NCBI GenBank assembly: GCA_016744995.1
Contig: JADGDG010000008.1
Span: forward strand, 1-64,000
Reading direction: 5' to 3'
Length of the DNA stretch: 64,000 nt
Source: Gammaproteobacteria bacterium
GTDB lineage: Bacteria; Pseudomonadota; Gammaproteobacteria; GRL18
The position numbers and the translations under genes are program-made. Of this stretch, positions 18,392 through 28,547 are shown piece by piece. How positions within the stretch are numbered: the stretch's first letter is position 1; every line of letters begins with the position of its first letter. The notes below the pieces were generated by a model that saw only the letters and a program-made list of their open reading frames with translations, did no database searches and was not told the DNA's origin.

Positions 18392-21300
18392 TCAGTTAAG
18401 GGCCTTATATCCACCTTCTTCTCTATTAGCATCCATATATTTGGAGATTAAAATTGGTTTTTCAATGCCATAACCCTGGGCATAATCAACCCCAATTTCT
18501 TTAAGGATTTCTATAATTTCAAGATCTTCAACAAATTCTGCTACGGTTTTCATACCCAGGAAATGTCCAATTTCATTGATGGATTTAACCATTGCCCTGT
18601 CAGCAGGACTATTGGCAAGATCTTTAATAAAAACACCATCAATTTTAAGGTAATCAACTGGAAGATTTTTAAGATATGCATATGATGACTGACCTGTACC
18701 AAAATCATCTAATGAAAATTTACAGCCTTTTTCCTTTAAAGAATGAATGATATTATTGGCATGAGTCAAATTAGTCACAGCCATTGTTTCAGTAATTTCA
18801 AAACAAATTTGCTCATGCGGTATATCGGGATATTGCTCAAAAACATCTAATATAAACGGGAAGAAATCAACATCATTGAGACTCTGACCTGATAAATTAA
18901 TTGCAATGCCGCCCATGATTTTAAGTTGTTCAGGGTGTTTGTTGAACCAGTCAAAAACAAATTTAATCACCCAACGATCCACTTCAGCCATTTTATTGTA
19001 CAACTCTGCCGCCTCAATAAATTCAGCTGGCGGCATATGACCATTGTTTTCATCTTTGATCAGCAGCAGCATTTCATAATGCTGTAATAAGTTGTCATCA
19101 GATATGGGCTGCAGTCGCTGACAACGAATATCCAATCTGTTGTTTTCCACCATGTGCTCAACTTTAGTTGCCCATTGCTGCAATTCCTGCCGATAATTTA
19201 ATTCAAGCGCATCATACTCAATCAAGTGCACTCGATTACGCCCGGTTTCTTTAGCGATGGTTGCTGCAGTAATAACTGCTTTGATAAAGACATTCACTTC
19301 ATTGAGTTCTGAAATTGTAACCTGCCCGATACTGGCTGACATGGTAAATTCTTTGTTATCAATTTTAAAATGGTAATTCTGGATTAATTTTCGTTGAGAT
19401 TCAGATACTTCTAAAGCATCTGTCTGTGAATAACCGGAAAGCAATACAATAAATTCATCCGTACTGTATCGGGAAAAAATGCTGTCAGATGGCAAGTTGT
19501 GCTTAATTTCCCGAGCAACTTCTGCAATATATTGATCGCCTCCTGCATAACCACAAGTATCATTAATTAAGCTAAACTGGTCAATATTGATCAAGCAAAG
19601 AGTCAATTCAGGTGCATCTGCCGTTCTATTGTTGAGTTTTGCTGTCATTTGGCGAATAAATTCACGTTGGTTGATTAAGCCCGTGAGTTTATCCAGAGCA
19701 TTTCCTCTGGCCAGATTGTCATGTACATCACCCAGAATTGCATACAGACTTCTTTCTAATAAGGGCAGAGTATAATCTTTAGTCTGCGTTAGCTGTCCAC
19801 TATCCAGCATGGCAACAACTTCAGATAAATTAAAAACAGCCTGTTGTTTCCCGCTCCTGCCAGAAAACACAAAAATATTTTGAGCGTCACTCCCCCAGAC
19901 ATATTGAAGACGATTTATTTTATTAGTATCCTGATTTGAATTTTGTTTAAGGCGCTGTTTAAAAACAAGATAATCATTAATTTTCAGACGCTTTGCAATA
20001 GATTTATTAGCAAGAGACTTAGCATCAGTTGCTCCCAGACTTATTTCAGATAGCGCAAGCTTGTCGGAAAGATCCGAACCGTTTATCAACAGTTTTATAA
20101 TGGTTTCAGAATCAAGCAGAATTTTCTCAGAAGATTTTACTCCAGATAAACATAGCTCAATAGTATCGATTATTTTTTTATTGTGTTGTTGTTTATTTCC
20201 CTCAAGACCCTGCTTAATAATAAAGAGTATGGTATCTTTATCAATAAAATCTTCATTTACATCGCCTGCCATGCTCAAAATCAACATGTCCATAGCCTGA
20301 AAATATTGATCCCATAAATTGCTTTCTTTGCCATGTTTAAGATAAGTGCTAACAAGAATAGGCAGCCATTGACAGCTTATAAAATCAGCTATTGTTTCAG
20401 GAATAGTTTTTCCTGCAAGACGAATGGCTATTTCATTGACAACTATTTGCCGCGCATCCCATTGAGCCACAATTCGGATCACGTTTTTTTGATAATATTG
20501 AGCCTGAAGCTCTAATAATTCTGTGAGCACACTTTGAACTTTGGTAAATACATTCAAATTAGTATCATAATTTTTTAACACATAAAGAACAAATGAATAT
20601 GCTTTAAGATAGAAGCTGTTTTTCTCATCGTCAAAATCCACCATTGCCAGTTTATTAATAAATATTCTCGCAGGATTTGACCAGGATTCAAAAAAATCTT
20701 TGTGCAGCAAAGCAACTTTCAAGAGTGGAATTTGTAATAATGATAATAATTTCTTTACTGGATCTCCAAGCCAGCGATCTTCCTGAATTGATACAAACAA
20801 ACGTTTAATAATATCCTGTGTGTATTTAAACTCATATTGTATATCAATAGAGAAGATATCTTTTTTAATGCAAGCATCAATAAGCGGCTCCAAATCAAAC
20901 GATCTGTAGCCATAGAGTGCCACTTCTTTTTCCTGTTGATGCTGAATTTGGCTCAATTCAGAGATAAAAGATTCAAGTTGTTCCTGGTACTCTTGAGAAC
21001 TATAAGAATTATCTGATGACTTATCAACTCCCTGACCACTTTGAAAAGACAATAGTTCTTTAAGAGTCTGATATGCAGGAACCAGATCAACATCATTTTT
21101 AATTGTATTAATTTCACTCAGATGTGCATTGAATGCCTGTTGCTGCAATGATGAAGATACTGGTGAATCAATAACAGCTTGATGTACACCTGACGAAAGT
21201 TGTGACTGATTATGAGTTGAAGGCTCTTGTCTAGCTGAAGGCTCTTCTCTGGCTGAAGGCTCTTCTCTGGCCGAAGGCTCTTTGCCAACCAAGGTTTCTT

Positions 21301-22354
21301 TCCCAGCTGAAAAGTCTTTTATAATTTCAAGTTCTTCCTGCTCAATAATTGGCAACACGTTTTGCTCAATAAAGATTTTATTTATTTCTTTATAAACTGT
21401 AAAAAGGTGGTTATCAACAATTTTTTCAAATTGTTGATAAAGGATTAAAATAATATTTTTGTTTAAAAAATGATGATGGATGGCTTCACTGAATGAATGA
21501 AAAATATTATCAGGAGAAAAAGGATTTTGCTCAATCTCTTTAACATCAACATCCATAAGTTTTGCCAGTCTTTGCTCAATTTCAAGTAGTTCCTGTTCAT
21601 ATTCAGGAGAAATACGAATAATGAGCTGGTTCACTGCCAGCCAGTTTTCAAATTCATTTTGATCAATTAATTGCAGTTCATCAAAATTCTGATTTTTTTC
21701 TGCCTGCACATCTTTCTTACAGCATAAGTTAAGACATTTCTCGAGTAAATTAAGGAATTCATTTTTTAAACTGGATTTTGATTTATTAAGGGTATTAATA
21801 GCATCAAAATAAAGTGCCTGTTCAGCATTATTAGATGAACTCTCCGCCTGTTGAAAGAGTGAATCATGAACAACCGGTAAAAAAACATCCGTCATATGAG
21901 ACATATTTTTCATAAAACTACGTCTGACAGTATCGAGTATATTAAGTGAACGTTTATCTAGTGTATTAGAAAGGGGTGTAACGTCATGCATACCAGCTCG
22001 CAGCTGTTCTTTACTGACAAAAGAAATCGCATCCAGAGCTGGGTTAAATAAAGTAACAGAAAGCTCACGATCATGTACATGAACAATTTTGACATCGAGG
22101 TGGTGCTCCACGATCTCTTTTGAAGGATCTATCTTTTCATTATTAGCAGTAGTAAATTGAACATCAAGCAAGTCACCAATAGCAAAACTATTTGGCATTA
22201 AAGTCCTGTTATTCCAGGTCAGACGCAAACCATCAAAACCAAAATCTTCAATAACAAAATCCCATGAACGATACATATCATCATGTACCGTGGCATCAAG
22301 CCTTACAGGCGATCGTTTATAATTTTTTTGTTCCAAGTATGCTCCCTGATTCAT
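18392..22354 (-). CDS. Giant PilZ-like/DUF1631/GGDEF/EAL protein
   Basis: 1320 residues. The N terminus is PilZ-like (about 13-125), with an RxxxR motif in KRSPVRLDA and EDFGFDGL as the second c-di-GMP-binding element. A long helical DUF1631-type region follows (about 140-800). A GGDEF domain (about 880-1040) has the degenerate signature RYSTDEF in place of GG(D/E)EF, so cyclase activity is unlikely. The EAL domain (about 1055-1310) has EML in place of EAL but keeps NLSGQS, ETMAV, DDFGTG, KIDG and AEFVE, so it may hydrolyse c-di-GMP. Residues near 360-380 contain a SAREEP tandem repeat. No membrane segments are seen, so it is cytoplasmic. Confidence 0.88.
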   Translation of the reverse strand: MNQGAYLEQKNYKRSPVRLDATVHDDMYRSWDFVIEDFGFDGLRLTWNNRTLMPNSFAIGDLLDVQFTTANNEKIDPSKEIVEHHLDVKIVHVHDRELSVTLFNPALDAISFVSKEQLRAGMHDVTPLSNTLDKRSLNILDTVRRSFMKNMSHMTDVFLPVVHDSLFQQAESSSNNAEQALYFDAINTLNKSKSSLKNEFLNLLEKCLNLCCKKDVQAEKNQNFDELQLIDQNEFENWLAVNQLIIRISPEYEQELLEIEQRLAKLMDVDVKEIEQNPFSPDNIFHSFSEAIHHHFLNKNIILILYQQFEKIVDNHLFTVYKEINKIFIEQNVLPIIEQEELEIIKDFSAGKETLVGKEPSAREEPSAREEPSARQEPSTHNQSQLSSGVHQAVIDSPVSSSLQQQAFNAHLSEINTIKNDVDLVPAYQTLKELLSFQSGQGVDKSSDNSYSSQEYQEQLESFISELSQIQHQQEKEVALYGYRSFDLEPLIDACIKKDIFSIDIQYEFKYTQDIIKRLFVSIQEDRWLGDPVKKLLSLLQIPLLKVALLHKDFFESWSNPARIFINKLAMVDFDDEKNSFYLKAYSFVLYVLKNYDTNLNVFTKVQSVLTELLELQAQYYQKNVIRIVAQWDARQIVVNEIAIRLAGKTIPETIADFISCQWLPILVSTYLKHGKESNLWDQYFQAMDMLILSMAGDVNEDFIDKDTILFIIKQGLEGNKQQHNKKIIDTIELCLSGVKSSEKILLDSETIIKLLINGSDLSDKLALSEISLGATDAKSLANKSIAKRLKINDYLVFKQRLKQNSNQDTNKINRLQYVWGSDAQNIFVFSGRSGKQQAVFNLSEVVAMLDSGQLTQTKDYTLPLLERSLYAILGDVHDNLARGNALDKLTGLINQREFIRQMTAKLNNRTADAPELTLCLINIDQFSLINDTCGYAGGDQYIAEVAREIKHNLPSDSIFSRYSTDEFIVLLSGYSQTDALEVSESQRKLIQNYHFKIDNKEFTMSASIGQVTISELNEVNVFIKAVITAATIAKETGRNRVHLIEYDALELNYRQELQQWATKVEHMVENNRLDIRCQRLQPISDDNLLQHYEMLLLIKDENNGHMPPAEFIEAAELYNKMAEVDRWVIKFVFDWFNKHPEQLKIMGGIAINLSGQSLNDVDFFPFILDVFEQYPDIPHEQICFEITETMAVTNLTHANNIIHSLKEKGCKFSLDDFGTGQSSYAYLKNLPVDYLKIDGVFIKDLANSPADRAMVKSINEIGHFLGMKTVAEFVEDLEIIEILKEIGVDYAQGYGIEKPILISKYMDANREEGGYKALN
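21219..21284. repeat. 18-base tandem repeat within coding region
   Basis: About 3.7 copies of an 18-base unit (GAAGGCTCTTCTCTGGCT on the top strand) begin at 21219, 21237, 21255 and 21273. They encode the minus-strand repeat SAREEP in the linker of the large c-di-GMP protein. The unit length keeps the frame, so copy-number changes would only alter linker length. Confidence 0.85.
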
Positions 22355-22451
22355 GCTAAGATTGCTTAATTATAGATTAAGACGCCCATAAGTCAAAATA
22401 AAGGAAGATAAATAATTCGACTCAGCAGTTTCTAATACGATACAATACAAT

Positions 22452-25073
22452 ATGCCCATCCTTCCAGTCACTCAGGTACTGCCTGAGATTAAAGCCCACC
22501 TGTCTCAAAATAATCGTCTAATTTTGCAGGCCCCTCCGGGCGCCGGTAAAACAACCCTGGTGCCTCTTGCTCTACTGGATCAGCCCTGGTTAAAAAACAA
22601 ACAGATCATTATGCTTGAACCCAGGCGTTTAGCCACTCGAAACTCTGCCGCACGCATGGCGTATTTATTAGGAGAAAAAGTGGGAGAAACAGTGGGTTAT
22701 CAGATCCGACAGGATAAGTGTTTCAGTAAAAAAACTCGAATACTGGTAGTTACCGAGGGCATTTTAACCCGCAAGCTACAGACTGACCCCGAGCTAAGCG
22801 GTGTTGCTCTGGTAATTTTTGATGAATTTCATGAACGCAGCATTCATGCAGATGTATCACTGGCTTTTTGTCTGCAAAGTCAGGAAGTTTTCAATGAAGA
22901 ACTAAAAATTCTGGTCATGTCCGCGACTTTGGACACTGAAGCCCTAGTGACTCTTTTAGATGCGCCTATGGTCAGTAGTCAGGGAAGAAGCTTTAAAGTA
23001 GATATTATTCATCAGGCGATGAACAACACAACACGGCACTTCTCATCCCATCAATGGCACAATCTTATCCCGGCACTGACAAAAAAAACTATTGATGCAA
23101 TTAGTTTTCATCAGGGAAATATTTTAATTTTTCTGCCCGGAGCTCGGGAAATCAAACAACTCAAACATGAACTCAGCAGCTATTTTTCTGAAAATGCTTT
23201 ACAGACAATTCATATCTGCCCGCTTTATGGTGATTTATCAAAGAAACAACAGGATCAAGCCATTAGTCCCCCCCCTGCTGGAGAGAGAAAAATCGTCCTG
23301 GCCACTAATATTGCAGAAAGCAGTTTAACCATTGAGGGTATCAATGTAGTGATTGATTCCGGTCTGCAAAAGGAATCTTTCTTTAACCCTGGTTCTGGCA
23401 TGAACGCATTACACACCACGATGATTGCACAGGATTCTGCCACACAACGCAGTGGCCGTGCAGGAAGACTCAGTGCTGGCACTTGTTACCGCTTATGGAC
23501 TGAAATCCAGCATAAGCGTTTACCTGCTCATCAAAAAGCTGAAATATTACGTTCCGATCTGGCTCCTGTCATACTGGAACTGGCCCAATGGGGTGTTCAG
23601 AATGTCAATGAGTTGAACTGGCTGGACAGCCCACCTCCTGGTGCAACAGCTCAGGCTAAAGATCTCCTGCTAAACCTGCAAGCCATTGCTGAAAACGGGC
23701 AAATTACTCATCATGGTCAAAAAATGCTGTCTTTAGGTATACACCCACGTCTTGCCCATATGGTATTAAAGGCTCAGGTACTTAATTGTACTGAATTAAG
23801 TTGTTTACTGGCCGCACTGCTCACTGAAAAAGAGATATTAAAAGGCCAGAAAACATCTGATCTATCTCATCGTATTGCATTATTATTGCAAGCAAAACAA
23901 AACCAATTGCCTGATAACACCCAGATCGATAAACGACAATGTCAGCAAGTATTAAAAACAGCAAGAGAAATTCAGCACCGACTGCAAAAAATGTCCCGAA
24001 AAATCTCTGCTACAGAAAACCACACTGAGCAGAATATTGATCAGAATATGAGCAGTGTATTGCTGGCATTTGCCTACCCTGATCGAATAGCCAAACTTCG
24101 CCCACCATCTGGTAATAATAGCAACCAGCGTTATTTGCTCAGTAATAAAAAAGGAGCTTATTTCTCTCATCATGACAATTTATCAAACGAAACTTTTTTA
24201 GTGATCCCAAACTTAAATGAACAAACCGGCAAACAACTTAAAGAAGCACGGATCTTTCTTGCCTCAAGCATTTCACTGGCTCAGTTAGAACAATATTTTG
24301 CCGATAGCATCGAAGAAAAAAATGATATCCTCTGGAATAAAAAGTTACAAAAAGTAGATTGTCAGACTAAGTTCATGTTAGGCAGTCTGATACTGAAAGA
24401 AAAGAATAATTCTGCCATTGATGCATTCCACCTGCAGCCAGTATTACTTCAGGGAATTAAAAATCTCGGACTCAACTGTCTCCCCTGGTCAAAACAGGCC
24501 TATAATCTGAAACAGCGAGTCGAATTCATTCGTTATCAGCAGGCACAGAATTCATCCATCAGTCCGTCTTTAGCGCAAATTGAACTACCTGATTTTTCTG
24601 AGCAGTATTTATTGAATAATCTGGAACAGTGGCTGTTGCCCCATTTAAGCAATGAAACATCCATAAAAAAACTACAGGATCTGAATTTAGAACAAATTTT
24701 AAATTCGGCTATCAGCTGGAAAACGTTACAATTACTTAATGAATTAGCACCTGAGACCATCAAGGTACCCAGCGGTTCACAAATTCGTATTGATTATAGC
24801 GAACCAGGCTCTCCAGTGTTGGCTGTGCGGCTACAAGAGCTGTTTGGTTTACAGACCACACCCGCTGTATTGAGAAACAGCTATCCGCTATTGTTACACC
24901 TGCTCTCCCCTGCTTCCCGTCCAATGCAGGTGACTCATGATCTGGCAAGCTTCTGGAAAAACACCTATGCTGAGGTCAAAAAGGAACTCAGAGGTAAATA
25001 TAAGAAACACTACTGGCCAGATGATCCACTACAGGCACAGGCAACCAGTCGAGTTAAACCAGGAAAGCGTTAG
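22452..25073 (+). CDS. hrpB: ATP-dependent helicase HrpB
   Basis: 873 residues of the DEAH/RHA helicase family. Motif I is APPGAGKTT near residues 27-35, motif II is DEFHERS (DEFH variant), motif III is SATLD, and motif VI is QRSGRAGR. HrpB-specific C-terminal domains follow, ending in the YKKHYWPDDPL motif conserved at HrpB C termini. The cellular role is poorly defined; it is thought to act on RNA and is not essential in E. coli. The ATG lacks a strong ribosome-binding site. It diverges from the large c-di-GMP protein gene. Confidence 0.95.
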   Translation: MPILPVTQVLPEIKAHLSQNNRLILQAPPGAGKTTLVPLALLDQPWLKNKQIIMLEPRRLATRNSAARMAYLLGEKVGETVGYQIRQDKCFSKKTRILVVTEGILTRKLQTDPELSGVALVIFDEFHERSIHADVSLAFCLQSQEVFNEELKILVMSATLDTEALVTLLDAPMVSSQGRSFKVDIIHQAMNNTTRHFSSHQWHNLIPALTKKTIDAISFHQGNILIFLPGAREIKQLKHELSSYFSENALQTIHICPLYGDLSKKQQDQAISPPPAGERKIVLATNIAESSLTIEGINVVIDSGLQKESFFNPGSGMNALHTTMIAQDSATQRSGRAGRLSAGTCYRLWTEIQHKRLPAHQKAEILRSDLAPVILELAQWGVQNVNELNWLDSPPPGATAQAKDLLLNLQAIAENGQITHHGQKMLSLGIHPRLAHMVLKAQVLNCTELSCLLAALLTEKEILKGQKTSDLSHRIALLLQAKQNQLPDNTQIDKRQCQQVLKTAREIQHRLQKMSRKISATENHTEQNIDQNMSSVLLAFAYPDRIAKLRPPSGNNSNQRYLLSNKKGAYFSHHDNLSNETFLVIPNLNEQTGKQLKEARIFLASSISLAQLEQYFADSIEEKNDILWNKKLQKVDCQTKFMLGSLILKEKNNSAIDAFHLQPVLLQGIKNLGLNCLPWSKQAYNLKQRVEFIRYQQAQNSSISPSLAQIELPDFSEQYLLNNLEQWLLPHLSNETSIKKLQDLNLEQILNSAISWKTLQLLNELAPETIKVPSGSQIRIDYSEPGSPVLAVRLQELFGLQTTPAVLRNSYPLLLHLLSPASRPMQVTHDLASFWKNTYAEVKKELRGKYKKHYWPDDPLQAQATSRVKPGKR

Positions 25074-25179
25074 CTCACCAGGTTACCCCATTCTTCATCT
25101 GGCAGGCTATTGAAAAAACATTTATAATGGCTCGAAAAAAGCGATTGTGCTGAATTAGTTATAAAAAAAAGAAAACAAC

Positions 25180-25812
25180 ATGCTGAGATATGAGATTATC
25201 CCTGTCACCGATTATCAACAAAATTGCTCTCTGCTCTGGTGTGACCAGACAAATCAGGCAGCTCTCATTGATCCAGGAGGTGATGTAGCCCTTTTAATGG
25301 ATGCCATCAGAAAAAATCAACTGGATTTGAAACAAATCTGGCTAACCCACGGTCATCTTGACCATGTGGGTGGAACTGAGGAGCTTGCTGAACTTAGTGG
25401 TGCTAAAATCATTGGACCACATAAGGATGATTTTTTCTGGCTTGATATATTACAGCAGCAATGTGAAATGTTTAATTTCCCAAAAGTAAAGAATTTCACC
25501 CCTGATCAATGGCTTAACGAGGATGACACACTCACTTTAGGCGAGGAGAATTTTGAGATTTTACATACCCCGGGTCATACTCCAGGCCATATTGTTATTG
25601 TCCACCATGATTCAAAAACCGTCTGGGTTGGTGATGTCTTATTCAAACAATCCATAGGCAGAACTGACTTCCCCAGAGGCAGCCATGATGATCTCATCGC
25701 CTCAATTAAAGACAAACTCTTTTCATTACCTGATGATTACCAGTTTGTACCGGGTCATGGGCCCGGTGGCAGTTTAAAAGAGGAGGCATTGAGCAACCCA
25801 TTTTTACGTTAG
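25180..25812 (+). CDS. Metallo-beta-lactamase-fold hydrolase, YcbL/glyoxalase II-like
   Basis: 210 residues. It starts with the YcbL-type sequence IIPVTDYQQNCSLLWCD and has the metal-binding motif THGHLDHVGG, a further His in HTPGHTPGH, the bridging Asp in VWVGDVLF, and a final His in FVPGHGPGG. Short type-II glyoxalase-like proteins hydrolyse S-lactoylglutathione or related thioesters; the true substrate here is unknown. No signal peptide is present. It lies 106 bases after hrpB on the same strand. Confidence 0.9.
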   Translation: MLRYEIIPVTDYQQNCSLLWCDQTNQAALIDPGGDVALLMDAIRKNQLDLKQIWLTHGHLDHVGGTEELAELSGAKIIGPHKDDFFWLDILQQQCEMFNFPKVKNFTPDQWLNEDDTLTLGEENFEILHTPGHTPGHIVIVHHDSKTVWVGDVLFKQSIGRTDFPRGSHDDLIASIKDKLFSLPDDYQFVPGHGPGGSLKEEALSNPFLR

Positions 25813-25915
25813 TTTTCCAGTTAAATTTATAAAACTGAGAACCTGCTATTAATAATATAATACAATTTATACTATTATTGCCTATGACAATAACAGGATA
25901 AACTAAGGAAACAAA

Positions 25916-27325
25916 ATGTCAGAAATAATCAATAAAATTAAACCCGCAGGAAGCACTATTTTTAAACTCATAGCAGGAATTGTTGCTCTTATCGTAGCAA
26001 GCCTGTTTATTTCTAACTCAATCTTTTATGCAGAGCCCGGTTATATTTATCATGTTCGTACCGTCCTGGGCTCAGAAGAAGTCGTCACAGATGTTGGTTA
26101 CAAATTTTTTCCATTTGGGCGTTATAATTCATGGAAGCGAGCGATGACGGTTCAGGCGACTAAAAATCCTCAAAGTAACCGATATAAATTATCCTCTGAT
26201 GGCAATAACAATGTGAACGCAGAAAGTGACACTGATAATGCTTCAGCTAATTTACCTGCACTGAACATTATGTTCCTTGATCAGGTTGATGCTTATGCAG
26301 AAGCTACTGTGCGTTTTTCAATCCCTTCTGATGAAGTCTCTTTCTTAAAACTGGCTCATGAATATCGTTCACCAGAAAACTTGTTACGCACAGCTCTGAT
26401 GCCTGCATTTAAAGAAACATTACAGTCTAATGCCTCTTTAATGACAGCTGAGGACTACTATTCTGGTTCCCGAACTGAATTTAACTCTGAGTTTGAAAAT
26501 CAAATGGGTCAGGGGATCTATCTGGTTAGACGAATTGAAGTTGAAACTCAGGCTTCAATTCGTGCCAGAGCATCAGCTAATGCGGCACTGGGCACCGATC
26601 AGGAGCAATACGGGGAAGGTTCTAAAACCATTTTCGTGGTACAAAAATTATTAGATGACAATGGCCTGCCCAGACGTAAAAAACAACGTTTTATTGACTT
26701 TGGTATTACCGTTGTTTCCGCACTTGTCACGGAAATGCGCCCTAATAATAAATTTGTTGAACGAATGCAGTTGAAGCAAAAAGCCTCGGCTGACCGAGCT
26801 ATTGCCCGAGAGCAAAGAGTTCAGGAAGAAGAGCAACGTTTATTAGCAATCGCCCGTGGTGAACGTGAAGTTGCTGAGCGCCAGGCTCAGGCAAAAGTTG
26901 AACAGATCCAAAAAACAACAGAAGCTGAAACAGAAAAGCAGCTTGCAATTACCAATGCCAATAAACTTAAAGCTCAGGCAGCAATTTCAAAAGATACCGC
27001 TGAAATTAATTTTGAAAAAGCAAAAATAGAAGCCCAGACAATACGCACACTGGCAGAAGCTGAAGCCTATCAGAAACAGGTTATTTTAGAAGCAGATAAC
27101 GCTCTGGCGCAAAAACTGGATGCTGAGATTCAAATCCAGAGACTATGGGCTCAGGCATTTTCTCAACGTAAAGTGCCCACAACAGTCTTTGGCAGTTCCG
27201 GACAATCCGGTGGTGCACCTGTTGGTAGTGATGGTGAAGTAAAAGCATTTATGCAATTACTGACGCTGGATGCAGCCAAACGCCTGAACTATGATCGAGA
27301 AATTGACACCAGCAGCAGTAAGTAA
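25916..27325 (+). CDS. SPFH/band 7 domain membrane protein
   Basis: 469 residues with an AAGGAA ribosome-binding site before the ATG. One N-terminal membrane helix (about 17-39) is followed by a band 7/SPFH domain (about 45-290). A long Ala/Glu/Lys/Gln-rich coiled coil comes next (about 290-410; many AEAE and KAQA runs), as in flotillin-like scaffolds. The C-terminal tail is Gly/Ser-rich. Such proteins form large membrane-bound oligomers that organise microdomains or shield proteases; no partner protease gene with NfeD features is adjacent. The role is inferred from family only. Confidence 0.85.
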   Translation: MSEIINKIKPAGSTIFKLIAGIVALIVASLFISNSIFYAEPGYIYHVRTVLGSEEVVTDVGYKFFPFGRYNSWKRAMTVQATKNPQSNRYKLSSDGNNNVNAESDTDNASANLPALNIMFLDQVDAYAEATVRFSIPSDEVSFLKLAHEYRSPENLLRTALMPAFKETLQSNASLMTAEDYYSGSRTEFNSEFENQMGQGIYLVRRIEVETQASIRARASANAALGTDQEQYGEGSKTIFVVQKLLDDNGLPRRKKQRFIDFGITVVSALVTEMRPNNKFVERMQLKQKASADRAIAREQRVQEEEQRLLAIARGEREVAERQAQAKVEQIQKTTEAETEKQLAITNANKLKAQAAISKDTAEINFEKAKIEAQTIRTLAEAEAYQKQVILEADNALAQKLDAEIQIQRLWAQAFSQRKVPTTVFGSSGQSGGAPVGSDGEVKAFMQLLTLDAAKRLNYDREIDTSSSK

Positions 27326-27346
27326 TACTACATTATGAACGTGGAA

Positions 27347-28273
27347 TTACTCCAGGTGTTCACTGAATTCCTCAAATGCAATGGATATTGGAATGGCAAA
27401 GCCAATACCTTCCAGATCCATTCGTTTTAAAGTGACCACACCAAAAACCAGGCCCTCATCATTAACAATGGGACCACCACTGCTTCCGGGATTCACGGAA
27501 GCATCAGTCTGAATCATTCTTTTTGCACCATCACCTTCAATTCGTGAAAATACGCCAGAGCTGACTGTATGTCCAAAGCCTGATGGGTTTCCAATCGCAT
27601 AAATTGTATCACCATAATTCAGGTTTTCTGCATCACCTTTTTGTAGAAAGGGACAGTCCACTTCATTAATTTTCATAAGAGCAAGATCATAATTATCACT
27701 TATTTCAATAAGATGACCCGTATATTTTTCTTCATTTCCCAAGGTCACTTCATAAATTAATTTGTATTTTAAGTTATATATTTTTTCTTCTGCATCATCA
27801 ATAATTGTGCTCAATTTCCCATGTTTTTGCATCTCATTACTGATATTATTTTCTCTGGCTTCCTGGCTGCAGTCACTGCATTGACTGGTAAACTGATCAT
27901 GTTTGTCTGCAATAATATTACTCAACTGCCTTAATGACTCATTTGTCGATTCCAGGCGCTCAAGAATATGATCCATCTTTTTTTCATCAAAACTGACAAC
28001 ATGCTTATTGGTCAAAATAAAACACTCACTGCTGACAAAAAAGCCTGCACCCAGTCCTAAGTCTGATTTTATTGAAACCGTTGCAGCTCTGGCATCAATG
28101 ACTTTATTCGATTGCAGATCCTCCTCACCATCCTGAGATGAAGCATTCTCATCGGAGGCTGCTGTATTATCAGCTTGCCTGGAGACCGATTTTGACATTT
28201 TGAAAACACCAATTTGTGCTAATAAAAGAGTGCCTATGATAAGCAGTAAAATAGTAATTAGAAAGTTTTTCAT
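27347..28273 (-). CDS. Membrane-anchored trypsin-like serine protease (S1C type, no PDZ)
   Basis: 308 residues. An N-terminal hydrophobic segment (about 4-24) acts as signal or anchor, followed by an acidic Ser-rich linker. The catalytic triad is His91 (TNKHVVSF), Asp196 (NYDLALMKI) and Ser265 (NPGSSGGPIV). Unlike DegP/DegS there is no PDZ domain after the protease fold. An inserted helical stretch of about 75 residues (about 97-172) lies between the His and Asp strands and contains Cys132-x2-Cys135. The enzyme probably acts in the periplasm. The gene is convergent with the SPFH gene (21-base gap) and divergent from the second RND operon. Confidence 0.88.
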   Translation of the reverse strand: MKNFLITILLLIIGTLLLAQIGVFKMSKSVSRQADNTAASDENASSQDGEEDLQSNKVIDARAATVSIKSDLGLGAGFFVSSECFILTNKHVVSFDEKKMDHILERLESTNESLRQLSNIIADKHDQFTSQCSDCSQEARENNISNEMQKHGKLSTIIDDAEEKIYNLKYKLIYEVTLGNEEKYTGHLIEISDNYDLALMKINEVDCPFLQKGDAENLNYGDTIYAIGNPSGFGHTVSSGVFSRIEGDGAKRMIQTDASVNPGSSGGPIVNDEGLVFGVVTLKRMDLEGIGFAIPISIAFEEFSEHLE

Positions 28274-28547
28274 TTTTTTTCTGAGTTAGTATTATTTTTT
28301 TTCAAGCTGAAAGCATCATTAAACATAACTATTCAGCTCAACGTGTTTAACAGAAGAACTATCACCAGTATAAGAAAAATAGAAATTATTTACAATTTTA
28401 GTCATTATTCAGCATAATATTTTATTAACAAGCTAGCAGACAAAATCTGGCAGCTGCAGGCGTTTATGGTGGTATAAGGCACTAATATAGTATAATTCTG
28501 TGCTACTCTAAGGTTTTATCCAGACTTTTAACACAGAGGATAGTATT

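Noticed and set aside
28467-28496. TATAAT near the start of the second RND operon as a sigma-70 promoter
   Set aside because: The -10 match at 28491-28496 is perfect, but no acceptable -35 element was found at 16-18 bases, and TATAAT is expected by chance in such AT-rich gaps.
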